Assembly (NCBI GenBank): GCA_947478785.1
Contig: CANJXI010000007.1
Span: 1-64,000 of the forward strand
Source: Caulobacteraceae bacterium
GTDB lineage: Bacteria; Pseudomonadota; Alphaproteobacteria; Caulobacterales; Caulobacteraceae
DNA: 64,000 nt
Direction of reading: 5' to 3'
A program made the position numbers and the translations under genes. The notes beneath the pieces were generated by a model that was given only the letters and a program-made list of their open reading frames with translations, did not search any database and was not told the origin of the DNA. Shown here one piece after another: positions 1-7,451 of the stretch. Position 1 is the stretch's first letter. Each line of letters begins with the position of its first letter.

Positions 1-124
1 GCATCGGCAAGCTCAAGCAGTTCCGGCGCGTCGCCACCCGCTTCGAGAAGACCGCCAGGAACTACCTCGCCGTCGTCACGCTCGCTGCCATCGTCCTATG
101 GCTGCGGTAACTGTCCACAGCTCC
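1..124 (+). mobile_element. Right end of an IS5-family insertion sequence (partial)
   Basis: The transposase tail stops at 110 and is followed at once by CTGTCCACAGCTCC (111-124), the place and spacing expected of the right terminal inverted repeat of an IS5-type element. The next bases, TAG, could be a short target duplication. The left end is outside the window, so neither the inverted repeat nor the duplication can be confirmed. The exact boundary is inference. Confidence 0.4.
3..110 (+). CDS. IS5-family transposase, C-terminal end (partial)
   Basis: Reading frame 3 is open from the window edge and gives 35 residues ending in a stop: it begins IGKLKQFRRVATRFEK and ends with a hydrophobic IVLWLR. 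This is the typical C-terminal tail of IS5-family DDE transposases, where a Lys/Arg-rich RR(V/I)ATR(F/Y) stretch precedes a short hydrophobic end. The catalytic domain lies left of the window, so intactness cannot be judged. Identification is from recalled family sequence and is fairly secure at the family level only. Confidence 0.75.
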   Translation: MGKLKQFRRVATRFEKTARNYLAVVTLAAIVLWLR

Positions 125-221
125 TAGGCGATCTCGCTGATTGAGCCGCGACGCAACGCCGCATATCCAGGATGCACGGCGTCCAACCGCGACGCCCGCA
201 ACCCAGCCGAAGGCCCAGACC

Positions 222-362
222 GTGACCAGCCCCCGCCCCGCCCGCTCCGCCGCCCCGACCAAGCGCCGCTCGCCCAACCGCGACCGCCTGCTGGCCCGTC
301 TGGCGGTGTGGACGGTGGCGCTGAGCGGCGTCGCCTTCATCGCCCCGCACGTCCTCTTCTAG
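222..362 (+). CDS. Possible small single-span membrane protein
   Basis: A GTG start at 222 with GAAGG eight bases upstream opens a 46-residue frame. It has a basic, Ser/Pro-rich N-terminus (KRRSPNRDRLLAR) and a hydrophobic C-terminal stretch (LAVWTVALSGVAFIAPHVLF), which fits a small membrane protein with a cytoplasmic basic head. A longer form from TTG at 141 is possible but lacks a ribosome-binding site. It sits between an IS end and a convergent yghU-like gene. No family was recognised, and the frame could be fortuitous in this GC-rich DNA. Confidence 0.35.
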   Translation: MTSPRPARSAAPTKRRSPNRDRLLARLAVWTVALSGVAFIAPHVLF

Positions 363-369
363 ACGGCGC

Positions 370-1254
370 TCAGGTCCCTTCGGGCGCGGGCTCCAGCTTG
401 TCCTGGGTCCGGGTCTCGAAATCGGCGGCGTCGTGGCGTTCACGCAGCTGGCTCGCGAGATCGCCGGAGGTGCGGTTGACCATCCGCCCGCGCTTCACCG
501 CCGGCCGGGCGGCGATCTCATCGGTCCAGCGCAGCACGTTCTTGTAGGACGCCACGTCCAGGAACTCGGCGGCGTCATAGGACATGCCCTTCACCAGGGC
601 GCCGTACCAGGGCCAGACCGCCATGTCGGCGATGGTGAAGTCCGCGCCGCCCAGGTATTGGCTCTCGGACAACCGGCGGTCCAGCACGTCCAGCTGGCGC
701 TTCACCTCCATGGCGAAGCGGTCGATGGCGTATTCGAGCTTGACGGGCGCATAGGCGTAGAAGTGGCCGAACCCCCCGCCCAGATAGGGCGCCGATCCCA
801 TCTGCCACATCAGCCAAGACAAGGTCTCGGCGCGCGCCACCGGCTCGGCGGGCAGGAACGCCCCGAACTTCCCGGCCAGGTGGAGCAGGATCGCGCCGGA
901 TTCGAACACCCGGACGGGCTTGTCCCCCGAGCGGTCCAGGAGCGCCGGGATCTTGGAGTTGGGGTTCACCGCCACGAAGCCCGAGCCGAACTGGTCGCCC
1001 TGGCCGATGTTTATCAGCCAGGCGTCGTACTCCGCGCCGGCGTGGCCCGCCGCCAGCAGCTCCTCCAGCATCACCGTCACCTTGATGCCGTTGGGCGTGC
1101 CCAGCGAATAGAGCTGGAGCGGGTGGCGGCCCACCGGCAGCACCTTCTCATGCGTCGGTCCCGCGATCGGCCGGTTGATGCTGGCGAAGGGCCCGCCGTT
1201 CGCCTTGTCCCACACCCAGACCTTCGGCGGGACATAGTCGGAATTGTCGCTCAC
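370..1254 (-). CDS. yghU: Glutathione-dependent disulfide-bond oxidoreductase, YghU type
   Basis: A 294-residue protein of the nu-class glutathione transferases (YghU/YfcG). These bind two glutathione molecules, reduce disulfides such as 2-hydroxyethyl disulfide, and act in the cytoplasm. The N-terminus VWVWDKANGGPFASINRP (about 12-29) is characteristic of YghU. The thioredoxin-fold domain begins near residue 47 with LYSLGTPNGIKVTVMLEEL (TPNG at 53-56), and the cis-Pro region NPNSKIPALLDRSG (97-110) and FESGAILLHLA (117-127) form the glutathione site. The all-alpha domain follows to about 265. Length matches E. coli YghU (about 288). It is monocistronic and divergent from the next gene, itself a glutathione-transferase-fold protein. 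Confidence 0.9.
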   Translation of the reverse strand: MSDNSDYVPPKVWVWDKANGGPFASINRPIAGPTHEKVLPVGRHPLQLYSLGTPNGIKVTVMLEELLAAGHAGAEYDAWLINIGQGDQFGSGFVAVNPNSKIPALLDRSGDKPVRVFESGAILLHLAGKFGAFLPAEPVARAETLSWLMWQMGSAPYLGGGFGHFYAYAPVKLEYAIDRFAMEVKRQLDVLDRRLSESQYLGGADFTIADMAVWPWYGALVKGMSYDAAEFLDVASYKNVLRWTDEIAARPAVKRGRMVNRTSGDLASQLRERHDAADFETRTQDKLEPAPEGT

Positions 1255-1418
1255 GGGTTTGCTCCTGGCGTCTGGACCTTGCCCATCCCTGCATCCCGCG
1301 CCGGACTTCGCAAGCTGCGCCGGGCCGGAGTCCGCGTGCCGGCCACTGACCGGGCGGTTTCCACGGGATGCGCGCGAGCATAGGCTCCCCGATCAGCTTC
1401 CCCCCGGTCGAGGACGCC

Positions 1419-2180
1419 ATGAACGCGCTTGACTATGTGAGCGTCGAGGCCGCGGCCGGCCTGCCTGGCCTGCGCGTCGCCTTTTCGCGCGGCGTTCCTG
1501 GACCCTGGGGTTTCGGCGCGCGCGCCATCCTCGAATACAAGGCGATTCCGTTCGTCGCCACGCCTCAGATCCCCGGCGAGCCCAACGCGGCGCTGCAACG
1601 CTGGACGGGCCAGACCTCGGCGCCGGTGGCCGTGCTGAACGACGAGCGGCCGCGCGCGTCGTGGTGGGAGATCATCCTGCTGGCCGAACGCCTGGCGCCG
1701 GAGCGGCCCCTGATCCCGAAGGCCGAGGACGACCGCGCCATGATGTTCGGCCTCTGCCACGAGCTGTGCGCCGAGGACGGACTTGGATGGTCGCTGCGGA
1801 TGATGATGTTCGGCCTGCGCGAGCCGCAGGGCGACCCGAAGGCCGCGGTCCTGACGCGCAAGTACAACTCCGGCGAGGGCTTCGAGCATTCGCGGACCCG
1901 GGTGAACGCCGTCGTCGACCTGCTCGCGCGGCGGCTGGCGGCGCAGGCCGCCCGAGGAAGCGCCTTCCTGGTCGGGGACGTCCTGTCCGCCGCCGATTTC
2001 TACTTCGCCGGCTTCTCCAATTTCCTGCGGGGCCTGCCGCAGGACGTCTGCCTGATGCCGGCCTATTACCGGGTGCTTTGCGACGACGTCCTCCCCCACC
2101 TGCGGCCGGTCCCGGAGATCCTGTTCGAACACCGCGACCGGATCGTGCGCCGCTACCTGACGATCCCGATGAGTTTCTGA
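1419..2180 (+). CDS. Glutathione S-transferase-like protein
   Basis: A 253-residue protein with a thioredoxin-like N-terminal half (FGARAILEYKAIPFVATPQI, then the cis-Pro-like TSAPVAVLNDE) and a helical C-terminal half ending in the common GST feature FLVGDVLSAADFYFAGF (positions about 185-201, an N-capping S/D box). The canonical SNAIL/TRAIL glutathione-binding signature is poorly kept, so enzymatic activity on glutathione is uncertain. The start was placed at the ATG at 1419 rather than at 1368, because the fold begins right after it and the extra 17 residues look like upstream non-coding sequence. It is divergent from the yghU-like gene, separated by about 160 bases that should hold both promoters. 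Confidence 0.7.
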   Translation: MNALDYVSVEAAAGLPGLRVAFSRGVPGPWGFGARAILEYKAIPFVATPQIPGEPNAALQRWTGQTSAPVAVLNDERPRASWWEIILLAERLAPERPLIPKAEDDRAMMFGLCHELCAEDGLGWSLRMMMFGLREPQGDPKAAVLTRKYNSGEGFEHSRTRVNAVVDLLARRLAAQAARGSAFLVGDVLSAADFYFAGFSNFLRGLPQDVCLMPAYYRVLCDDVLPHLRPVPEILFEHRDRIVRRYLTIPMSF

Positions 2181-2246
2181 CGGCTGGCGCCACGCGCCCC
2201 GCGGCGGACTTCGCAAGCTTCGCCCGGCGCCCTATGTAGCTTCCCC

Positions 2247-3188
2247 ATGCCCCTAGACAGCTTCCAGAACATCTTCTCCGGCAACCCGCTCGACCGGGCC
2301 AGCGACCGCCGCGCCGACCTCGACTGGATGGCCGGCCAGCTGGCCTCGGCCGACTCCCTCGGCGTCGCCATGTGGAACGGCCAGCCGCTCGTCGAACCGG
2401 CCTCCAACCCCGGCGCCGGCGAAGGCGCCGTACAGCTCGCCTACCTGCCGGCCAGGCTGGCCGCGGACCTGGCGGGCGGCGACGAGCGCCTTCTGTTCCT
2501 GGGCCTTTGGAAGGAGACCGCGGTCTTCGCCGTCGACCTCGAGGGCCCCGCCGATCCGGCGGACGGCGCGTTGCAGGGCCTCGGCCGGTTCCAGGACCTG
2601 CGGTCCGTGGCGCTGAAGCTGCAACCCACCGAGGCGGCCATCGCGGCCACCGCCAAGCAGATGTTCGAATGGCGCCGGCGCCACAAGTTCTGCGCCAACT
2701 GCGGCCAGCCCAGCGAGGCCCGCGACGGCGGCTGGCGGCGCCAGTGCCCGACCTGCGAGGTGGAGCACTTCCCGCGAACCGACCCCGTGGTGATCATGCT
2801 GCCCCACCTGGGCGAGCGCTGCATGCTGGGACGCCAGGCGGTCTGGCCCCAGGGCATGTTCTCGGCGCTGGCCGGCTTCCTGGAGCCTGGCGAATCCATC
2901 GAGGAGGCCTGCGCCCGCGAACTCTATGAGGAAGCGGCCCTGCGCGCCCGCAAGGTCCGTTATCACTCCACCCAGCCCTGGCCCTACCCCTCGTCGCTGA
3001 TGATCGGCCTGCTGGCCGAGGTGGAGGACGACAAGGCGGTCGCCGACCAGGCCGAGCTGTCGGAGATCCGCTGGTTCACCCGCGCCGAGGCCCGAGACCT
3101 GATCGCGGGCAAGTTCGAAGGCGCCTTCGTGCCTCCTCGCATGGCCATCGCCCACCAGCTCATCAAGGCGTGGTCGGAGGAGGGCTGA
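2247..3188 (+). CDS. nudC: NAD(+) diphosphatase / NADH pyrophosphatase NudC
   Basis: A 313-residue Nudix enzyme that splits NAD(H) to NMN(H) and AMP and, in the NudC family, removes NAD caps from RNA 5' ends. Visible features in order: an N-terminal subdomain (1-130); a zinc ribbon with Cys149, Cys152, Cys167 and Cys170 (CANCG...CPTC); a Nudix box at about 210-230 (GFLEPGESIEEACARELYEE); and the NudC-specific signature QPWPYPSSLMIG (243-254) that selects NADH over other nucleotides. Length is in the usual range for alphaproteobacterial NudC. It stands alone; six bases after its stop begins the first copy of a composite repeat element. Confidence 0.95.
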   Translation: MPLDSFQNIFSGNPLDRASDRRADLDWMAGQLASADSLGVAMWNGQPLVEPASNPGAGEGAVQLAYLPARLAADLAGGDERLLFLGLWKETAVFAVDLEGPADPADGALQGLGRFQDLRSVALKLQPTEAAIAATAKQMFEWRRRHKFCANCGQPSEARDGGWRRQCPTCEVEHFPRTDPVVIMLPHLGERCMLGRQAVWPQGMFSALAGFLEPGESIEEACARELYEEAALRARKVRYHSTQPWPYPSSLMIGLLAEVEDDKAVADQAELSEIRWFTRAEARDLIAGKFEGAFVPPRMAIAHQLIKAWSEEG

Positions 3189-3193
3189 CGACC

Positions 3194-3306
3194 TAGAGCG
3201 CGTCAGGGTGAAGTGGATACCGGTTCACCCGTCCGACGCGCTCTAAACATTTGAAGATAGACCCTTTCCGGTTCAAGTGATTCCACTTGAACCGGAAAGG
3301 GTCTAG
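3194..3306. repeat. Composite two-hairpin intergenic repeat, copy 1
   Basis: The first half is a palindrome with outer arms TAGAGCGCGTC / GACGCGCTCTA. The linker AAACATTTGAAGA follows. The second half is a palindrome with arms TAGACCCTTTCCGGTTCAAG / CTTGAACCGGAAAGGGTCTA, nearly perfect over 20 bases. The same architecture recurs at 39117-39231 and 56817-56930. It lies between the nudC stop and the terminator-like hairpin of the convergent PEP-CTERM gene. This copy lacks the four bases ATCC or similar that lengthen the second hairpin in the other copies. Confidence 0.9.
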
Positions 3307-3319
3307 CCGCACAGCAAGA

Positions 3320-3344
3320 CGCCGCCGGCCGAAGGCCGACGGCG
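3320..3344 (-). terminator. Possible terminator hairpin of the PEP-CTERM gene
   Basis: CGCCGCCGGCC (3320-3330) and GGCCGACGGCG (3334-3344) pair over 11 bases with one mismatch and a GAA loop, 26 bases past the stop codon of the gene transcribed leftwards. No U-run follows, so intrinsic termination is uncertain. Confidence 0.4.
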
Positions 3345-3370
3345 CCGCTGTTCGTTCGTGCCGGGTGTGG

Positions 3371-3925
3371 TTAGGCCGTGGCCGCCGCGAGGCCGCGGCG
3401 ACGGCGCATCACCGCGCCCAGGCCGCCGAAGCCGCCGATCATCAGGGCCCAGGTCGCCGGTTCCGGCACGCCGTCGGCGCGCAACGTGATGCTCAGGGTC
3501 GGCACCGACTGGACGTTCTCGGCGCCGACACCCGAGGCGTTCGGCCCCTCGATGCAGTACGGCGAGCCGCAGGCGTAGGCGGGGCCGACCAGGCCAAAAT
3601 CCTCGTAGAGGTTGTAGAACAGGCCGCCGGCGGTCGCGAAGCCGATGCCCAGGGAGTCGATGACGACCGGCGAGGTCGGGTACGCCTGGTTGTCGGCGCT
3701 GTCGTAACCGCTCAGCGTCACCGCCTCGCCACCGATCGTCCCGGTCGCCGAGGTCACATGGTAGGTGTCGAGAAAGACCGCATCCTGGTCGGCGGTGAAG
3801 GTGCCGCTGCCCGTAAGGCCGTTGAAGGCGGTGAAGCTCCAGTCGAGGATGGATGCATGCGCCGCGGCGGCCTGCAGGAACGCGGCGGCGGCCACGACGG
3901 CCAGAACCCTGAACTTCGAACCCAT
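3371..3925 (-). CDS. PEPxxWA-CTERM sorting-domain protein
   Basis: A 184-residue exported protein of unknown function. It has an N-terminal signal peptide (FRVLAVVAAAAFLQAAAAHA, cleavage probably after AHA at about 24) and a Ser/Thr/Gly-rich middle. The C-terminal tripartite PEP-CTERM signal comprises VPEPATWALMIGGFGGLG, a hydrophobic span and the basic tail RRRR. By established knowledge such tails are recognised by an exosortase/EpsH-type peptidase, cut, and the protein is placed at or beyond the cell surface. Two Cys residues (ACGSPYC) in the middle could form a disulfide. No exosortase gene is in the window. A second PEP-CTERM protein lies at 28349-29161 but shows no obvious similarity outside the sorting tail. 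Confidence 0.85.
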   Translation of the reverse strand: MGSKFRVLAVVAAAAFLQAAAAHASILDWSFTAFNGLTGSGTFTADQDAVFLDTYHVTSATGTIGGEAVTLSGYDSADNQAYPTSPVVIDSLGIGFATAGGLFYNLYEDFGLVGPAYACGSPYCIEGPNASGVGAENVQSVPTLSITLRADGVPEPATWALMIGGFGGLGAVMRRRRGLAAATA

Positions 3926-4020
3926 GACGGACGCCTCTCAACGTGGATGATCGGAGGCTTAACCAAGCGCGAGCCTCGCCGCAGGTCAACCACGCTCGCT
4001 CGCCAGGGGAATCCGGGCCG

Positions 4021-4866
4021 CTAGCCTCGCGTCCTGAACGGATCCGCCGGATAGACCCCCAGCACCTTGAACTCGTCGGAGAAGAAGGCGAGTTCGTCGA
4101 AGGCCAGAGCCAGGCCCCGGTCCTCGGGCCGCCCGTCGGCCTCGGCGTAGAAGAAGGTCGCCGTCCAGGCCCCGTTCTCCATGTAGCTCTCGAGCTTGGA
4201 GATGTTCACCCCGTTGGTCGCGAACCCGCCCATGGCCTTGTAGAGCGCCGCCGGCAGATTGCGCACCCGGAACACGAAGCTGGTGATGCAGGGCTCGGTG
4301 AAGGCTGGCGGCGGCGGGTTGGTCTCCGCCGTCATCACCAGGAAGCGGGTGGTGTTGTGGTGCTCGTCCTCGATGTCGCGGGCCAGGATGTTCAGCCCAT
4401 AGATCTCCGCCGCCAGGGCCGGCGAGATCGCCGCCTTGGTGGGGTCGGGGTTCTGGCTCAGCATCCGCGCGGCGCCGGCCGTGTCGCCCACCGACTCGGT
4501 CTTCAGGTTCAGGCTCTTGATCAGCCGGCGGCATTGGCCAAGCGCGATCGCCATCGAGGACACGGTCCGGAGGTCCTCGCGCTTGACGCCCGGATTGGCC
4601 AGCAGCTGGAAGTGGATCGGCTTGAACCGCTCGCCGATGATCTTCAGGCCCGAGGTGGGCAGCAGGTGGTGGACGTCGGCGACGCGGCCGGCCGTCGAGT
4701 TCTCCACCGGGATCATGCCCAGCTGGCAGTCGCCGGTCTTCACCGCCTCGAACGCCTCCTCGAAGGTGGCGTGCGGGACCGGCTCCATGTCGGGATAGGC
4801 CGCCATGCAGGCTTCGTGGCTGTTGGCGCCCAGCTCGCCCTGGAAGGCGATGCGTCCGGTGGTCAT
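4021..4866 (-). CDS. pheA: Prephenate dehydratase
   Basis: A 281-residue monofunctional prephenate dehydratase, which converts prephenate to phenylpyruvate in phenylalanine synthesis. The catalytic domain (1 to about 185) opens with IAFQGELGANSHEAC, carries the IPVENSTAGRV segment, and contains the NTTRFLVM motif (about 170-177) whose Thr-Arg-Phe is essential in the family. A C-terminal ACT domain (about 195-275) has the GALYKAL-like PAALYKAMGGFATNGVNI and KLESYM segments that bind Phe for feedback inhibition. There is no chorismate mutase domain. The gene follows kdsB by nine bases on the same strand, so the two are very probably co-transcribed. Confidence 0.95.
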   Translation of the reverse strand: MTTGRIAFQGELGANSHEACMAAYPDMEPVPHATFEEAFEAVKTGDCQLGMIPVENSTAGRVADVHHLLPTSGLKIIGERFKPIHFQLLANPGVKREDLRTVSSMAIALGQCRRLIKSLNLKTESVGDTAGAARMLSQNPDPTKAAISPALAAEIYGLNILARDIEDEHHNTTRFLVMTAETNPPPPAFTEPCITSFVFRVRNLPAALYKAMGGFATNGVNISKLESYMENGAWTATFFYAEADGRPEDRGLALAFDELAFFSDEFKVLGVYPADPFRTRG

Positions 4867-4875
4867 GAAAATCCC

Positions 4876-5613
4876 CTACTCAAGAGCGCCGGCGTGGGCC
4901 CGCGCCCGTTCCAGGTCCGCCGGGCTGTCCACCGAGATCGGCGCGCCGCCGACCACCGCCGCCCAGATCGCCAGGCCCAGCTCCAGCGCCCGCAGTTGCT
5001 CCAGCTTTTCCCGTTGCTCCAGGGCGGACGGATGGGCGGCGTCGAATTTCCACAACGCCTCGCGCCGGTAGCCATAGATCCCGATGTGCCGCCAGACCGG
5101 TCCGTCACCATAGAGCGTGGAGCGGGTGAAGTAGAGCGCCCGGCCCTGCCGACCGTCCGACTCCATGGCGAGCACCGCCTTGACCACGTCGGGGTTGGCC
5201 CGATCGGCGGGGGAGCCTTCCGGCGCCACGAGCGTGGCGATATCGCAGGCCGGCCGCCCGGCCAGCAGGCCGGCGCAGGCCGCCACCATGCCGGGCTCTA
5301 CGAACGGCATGTCGCCCTGCAGGTTGATCACCACGTCATGACGCATCCGAGGGTCCAGCACGGCCAGGGCCGCCACGATCCGGTCGGAGCCGGAAGGCAG
5401 GTCCGGGTCGGTAAGGATGGCGCGGCCGCCCGCCGCCTCCACCGCCGCCACGATCTCCGGATCGCCGGCGGCGACGGCCACGGGGCCGATGTCGGCGGCC
5501 TCGGCCCGCCGCAGCACGCGCACGATCATCGGCGTCCCCGCGATGTCCGCCAGGGGCTTCCCCGGCAGGCGGGTCGCGGCCATGCGCGCGGGGATCAGGA
5601 CGATGGGATTCAT
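4876..5613 (-). CDS. kdsB: 3-deoxy-manno-octulosonate cytidylyltransferase
   Basis: A 245-residue enzyme that activates Kdo with CTP to CMP-Kdo for lipopolysaccharide inner-core synthesis in the cytoplasm. Evidence: the N-terminal nucleotide-binding PARMAATRLPGKPLADI (8-24), the motif LPSGSDRI (about 72-79), VVINLQGDMPFVEP (about 95-108), and the C-terminal region WRHIGIYGYRREAL followed by LEQREKLEQLRALELG, all standard for KdsB. The start is the ATG at 5613; the frame runs open far upstream but that part is antisense to cytochrome c and is not coding. First gene of a probable kdsB-pheA operon, divergent from the cytochrome c gene. Confidence 0.95.
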   Translation of the reverse strand: MNPIVLIPARMAATRLPGKPLADIAGTPMIVRVLRRAEAADIGPVAVAAGDPEIVAAVEAAGGRAILTDPDLPSGSDRIVAALAVLDPRMRHDVVINLQGDMPFVEPGMVAACAGLLAGRPACDIATLVAPEGSPADRANPDVVKAVLAMESDGRQGRALYFTRSTLYGDGPVWRHIGIYGYRREALWKFDAAHPSALEQREKLEQLRALELGLAIWAAVVGGAPISVDSPADLERARAHAGALE

Positions 5614-5739
5614 GCGGTGTATGTGGGCGGGTTGCGTGAGCGCCGGTAGCGTGTAAGAGAGCCGGGCGCAACAAGGGGCGGGATTCCCGCGCTTCGCCGG
5701 CCATCCCAGCCGGCCGTCGAGAGGGCCGATTAGACACCT

Positions 5740-6459
5740 ATGAGCGACCTGACGTTCAACAAGGTCGCCGGCGCGGTGCTGGCGACGGGCCTGGTTATAG
5801 CCGGCCTCATCCAGCTCTCCGGCGGCGTGTTCAGCCCCGAGAAGGTTGCCAAGCCGGGCTACGCCGTGGAGGTCGCCGCGGAAGGCGGCGAAGGCGCGGC
5901 CGCGGCCGATGTTCCGCCCGATTGGGGAACGGTCCTGCCGACCGCCGACGTGGCGGCGGGCGAGGCGGTCTTCGCCAAGTGCAAGTCCTGCCACAACGCC
6001 GACAACGGCGGCGCCAACGGCACCGGCCCGAACCTCTGGGGCGTGGTCGGCCGCAAGCCCGGCAGCCATCCGGGCTTCGCCTATTCGACGGGCATGACCG
6101 ACTTCGGCGCCAAGCAGCCGATCTGGGACTACGAGCACATCTACGAGTTCGTGAAGAACCCGCAGAAATACATCTCCGGCACCAAGATGACCTTCGTCGG
6201 CCTGAAGAAACCGGAAGACCGCATCAACGTCATCGCCTACCTGCACAAGCAGGGCTCGAGCCTGCCGATCCCGGCCCCGAACCCGGCCGCCGCCGCGCCT
6301 GCTCCGGCCGCTCCGGCCGCCGGCGCGGCCCCGGCTGAGGCCGGCAAGCCGACCGCGACCGGCACGACGGCCGCGCCCGCCGCCGGCGCCGGCGGCCCGG
6401 CCGGCCAGGGTCCCGGAGCGGTGAAGCAGGAAGCCAGCCCCGGGCCGGCCAAGAAATAA
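5740..6459 (+). CDS. Membrane-anchored cytochrome c (CycM/c552-like)
   Basis: A 239-residue class I cytochrome c. An uncleaved-looking N-terminal membrane span (about 8-28, VAGAVLATGLVIAGLIQLSG) anchors a periplasmic haem domain with C81-K-S-C84-H85 for covalent haem and Met150 (GTKMTF) as the likely sixth ligand. The arrangement matches the membrane-bound CycM cytochromes that carry electrons from the bc1 complex to aa3-type oxidase in alphaproteobacteria. After the haem domain (ends about 175) there is a Pro/Ala/Gly-rich tail of roughly 60 residues, low-complexity and probably extended in the periplasm, which is longer than in typical CycM. Monocistronic; followed directly by a palindromic repeat. 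Confidence 0.88.
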   Translation: MSDLTFNKVAGAVLATGLVIAGLIQLSGGVFSPEKVAKPGYAVEVAAEGGEGAAAADVPPDWGTVLPTADVAAGEAVFAKCKSCHNADNGGANGTGPNLWGVVGRKPGSHPGFAYSTGMTDFGAKQPIWDYEHIYEFVKNPQKYISGTKMTFVGLKKPEDRINVIAYLHKQGSSLPIPAPNPAAAAPAPAAPAAGAAPAEAGKPTATGTTAAPAAGAGGPAGQGPGAVKQEASPGPAKK

Positions 6460-6463
6460 GCGG

Positions 6464-6612
6464 CTGTCATCCCGGTTTTCGCGCCAGCGAAAGACCGGGA
6501 CCCATACGCGCCGACCGTGGCGGAAGCGCGCCCCGGCGCCGCCCGCGGCCAGGCATCCTGACCCTGTGTTTACGGATCCCGGACAGCCGCTTCGCGGCTT
6601 CCGGGATGACAG
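6464..6612. repeat. Palindromic intergenic repeat with two internal hairpins
   Basis: Twelve-base perfect outer arms (CTGTCATCCCGG at 6464-6475, CCGGGATGACAG at 6601-6612) enclose two smaller hairpins: CCCGGTTTTCGC-GCCA-GCGAAAGACCGGG on the left and CCCGGACAGCCGC-TTC-GCGGCTTCCGGG on the right. It fills the gap between the convergent cytochrome c and NlpC/P60 genes almost completely. The outer arm resembles interspersed repeats seen widely in alphaproteobacterial genomes (recollection, not checked). It is a different family from the repeat at 3194-3306. Confidence 0.75.
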
Positions 6613-6617
6613 TCGCG

Positions 6618-7451
6618 CTATAGCCGCCGGTAATTCGTAGCCTTGCCATTCCCGGCGGCCTCGATCCGCGTGAGCGCGGTCTCCAGCGGTTCGATCGCCA
6701 CGGCCATGTGGAAGCCGTTGGCATGGACGATATGGCCCTCGCCCAGCCCGATGGCGACGTGGCCCTTCCAGAACACCAGGTCGCCGCGGCCGAACGCCCC
6801 CGGATCGATCGCCCGGCCAAGCGTCTCCTGCTGGTCGGCGTCGCGCGGACAGGCCAAGCCGCAGGCGAACAGCGCCTGCTGCACCAGGCCCGAGCAGTCC
6901 AGGCCCAGGCTCTCGCGCCCGCCCCACAGGTAGGGCGCCCCCAGATAGCGCTCGGCGACGGCGGCCGGGTCGGTCTCGAACTCGCCGATCGGCGACAGGT
7001 GCGCCGTGGTCATCCAGCCGGCGCCGGCGACTTTGCTCAGCCGCCCATCCTCGGCCTCGACGGCGACCAGGGCGCCCAGCGAATAGGGACCGAGCGCGCG
7101 CGCCTTGATGCTGGGCTCGGCGAAGGCGTAGGTGCGGATGGCGCTCACCCGATGGCTCGGCTCCGGTCCCGGCGGGCCCAGAGCCTGCGCCTCCACGAAA
7201 CCCACGTAGCCGTCGCGGCGCGCCTGGCCCCAGAGGAAGGCGCCCTCCTCCTCCAGCGCCTCGAAGGCCTCCCCGAACAGCAGTTGGTCCATCTGTTCTG
7301 CGCCCGCGTCCGGCGCCCGGCGGATCGCCGCGGCCGGGACGGCGCAGCGCTTCGCCTTCGGGTCGAGATAGACCTCCGCGCGCACCAGACCTTCCAGCGA
7401 CCGGCCGGCGATCCCGTCGCGGATCGGTGTGATGCGGGCGTCGTGGCTCAT
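6618..7451 (-). CDS. NlpC/P60-family cell-wall peptidase
   Basis: A 277-residue protein of the dipeptidyl-peptidase VI / YkfC-like group. The first 150 residues form SH3-like modules (for example LFGEAFEALEEEGAFLWGQ and DGYVGFVEA). The C-terminal NlpC/P60 cysteine-peptidase domain has the nucleophile segment GRESLGLDCSGLVQQ and the histidine in GDLVFWKGHVAIGLG. Such enzymes cut the D-gamma-Glu to diamino-acid bond in peptidoglycan peptides. No signal peptide is apparent, which points to recycling of imported muropeptides in the cytoplasm. The ATG at 7451 overlaps the stop of the upstream aminopeptidase gene (7448-7451, ATGA), implying translational coupling and a shared role in peptide breakdown. 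Confidence 0.88.
   Translation of the reverse strand: MSHDARITPIRDGIAGRSLEGLVRAEVYLDPKAKRCAVPAAAIRRAPDAGAEQMDQLLFGEAFEALEEEGAFLWGQARRDGYVGFVEAQALGPPGPEPSHRVSAIRTYAFAEPSIKARALGPYSLGALVAVEAEDGRLSKVAGAGWMTTAHLSPIGEFETDPAAVAERYLGAPYLWGGRESLGLDCSGLVQQALFACGLACPRDADQQETLGRAIDPGAFGRGDLVFWKGHVAIGLGEGHIVHANGFHMAVAIEPLETALTRIEAAGNGKATNYRRL

Noticed and set aside
3943-5649. A 568-residue plus-strand frame opposite pheA and kdsB
   Set aside because: It is the antisense shadow of two well-recognised genes; its composition is Arg/Gly/His-rich nonsense typical of GC-rich reverse frames.
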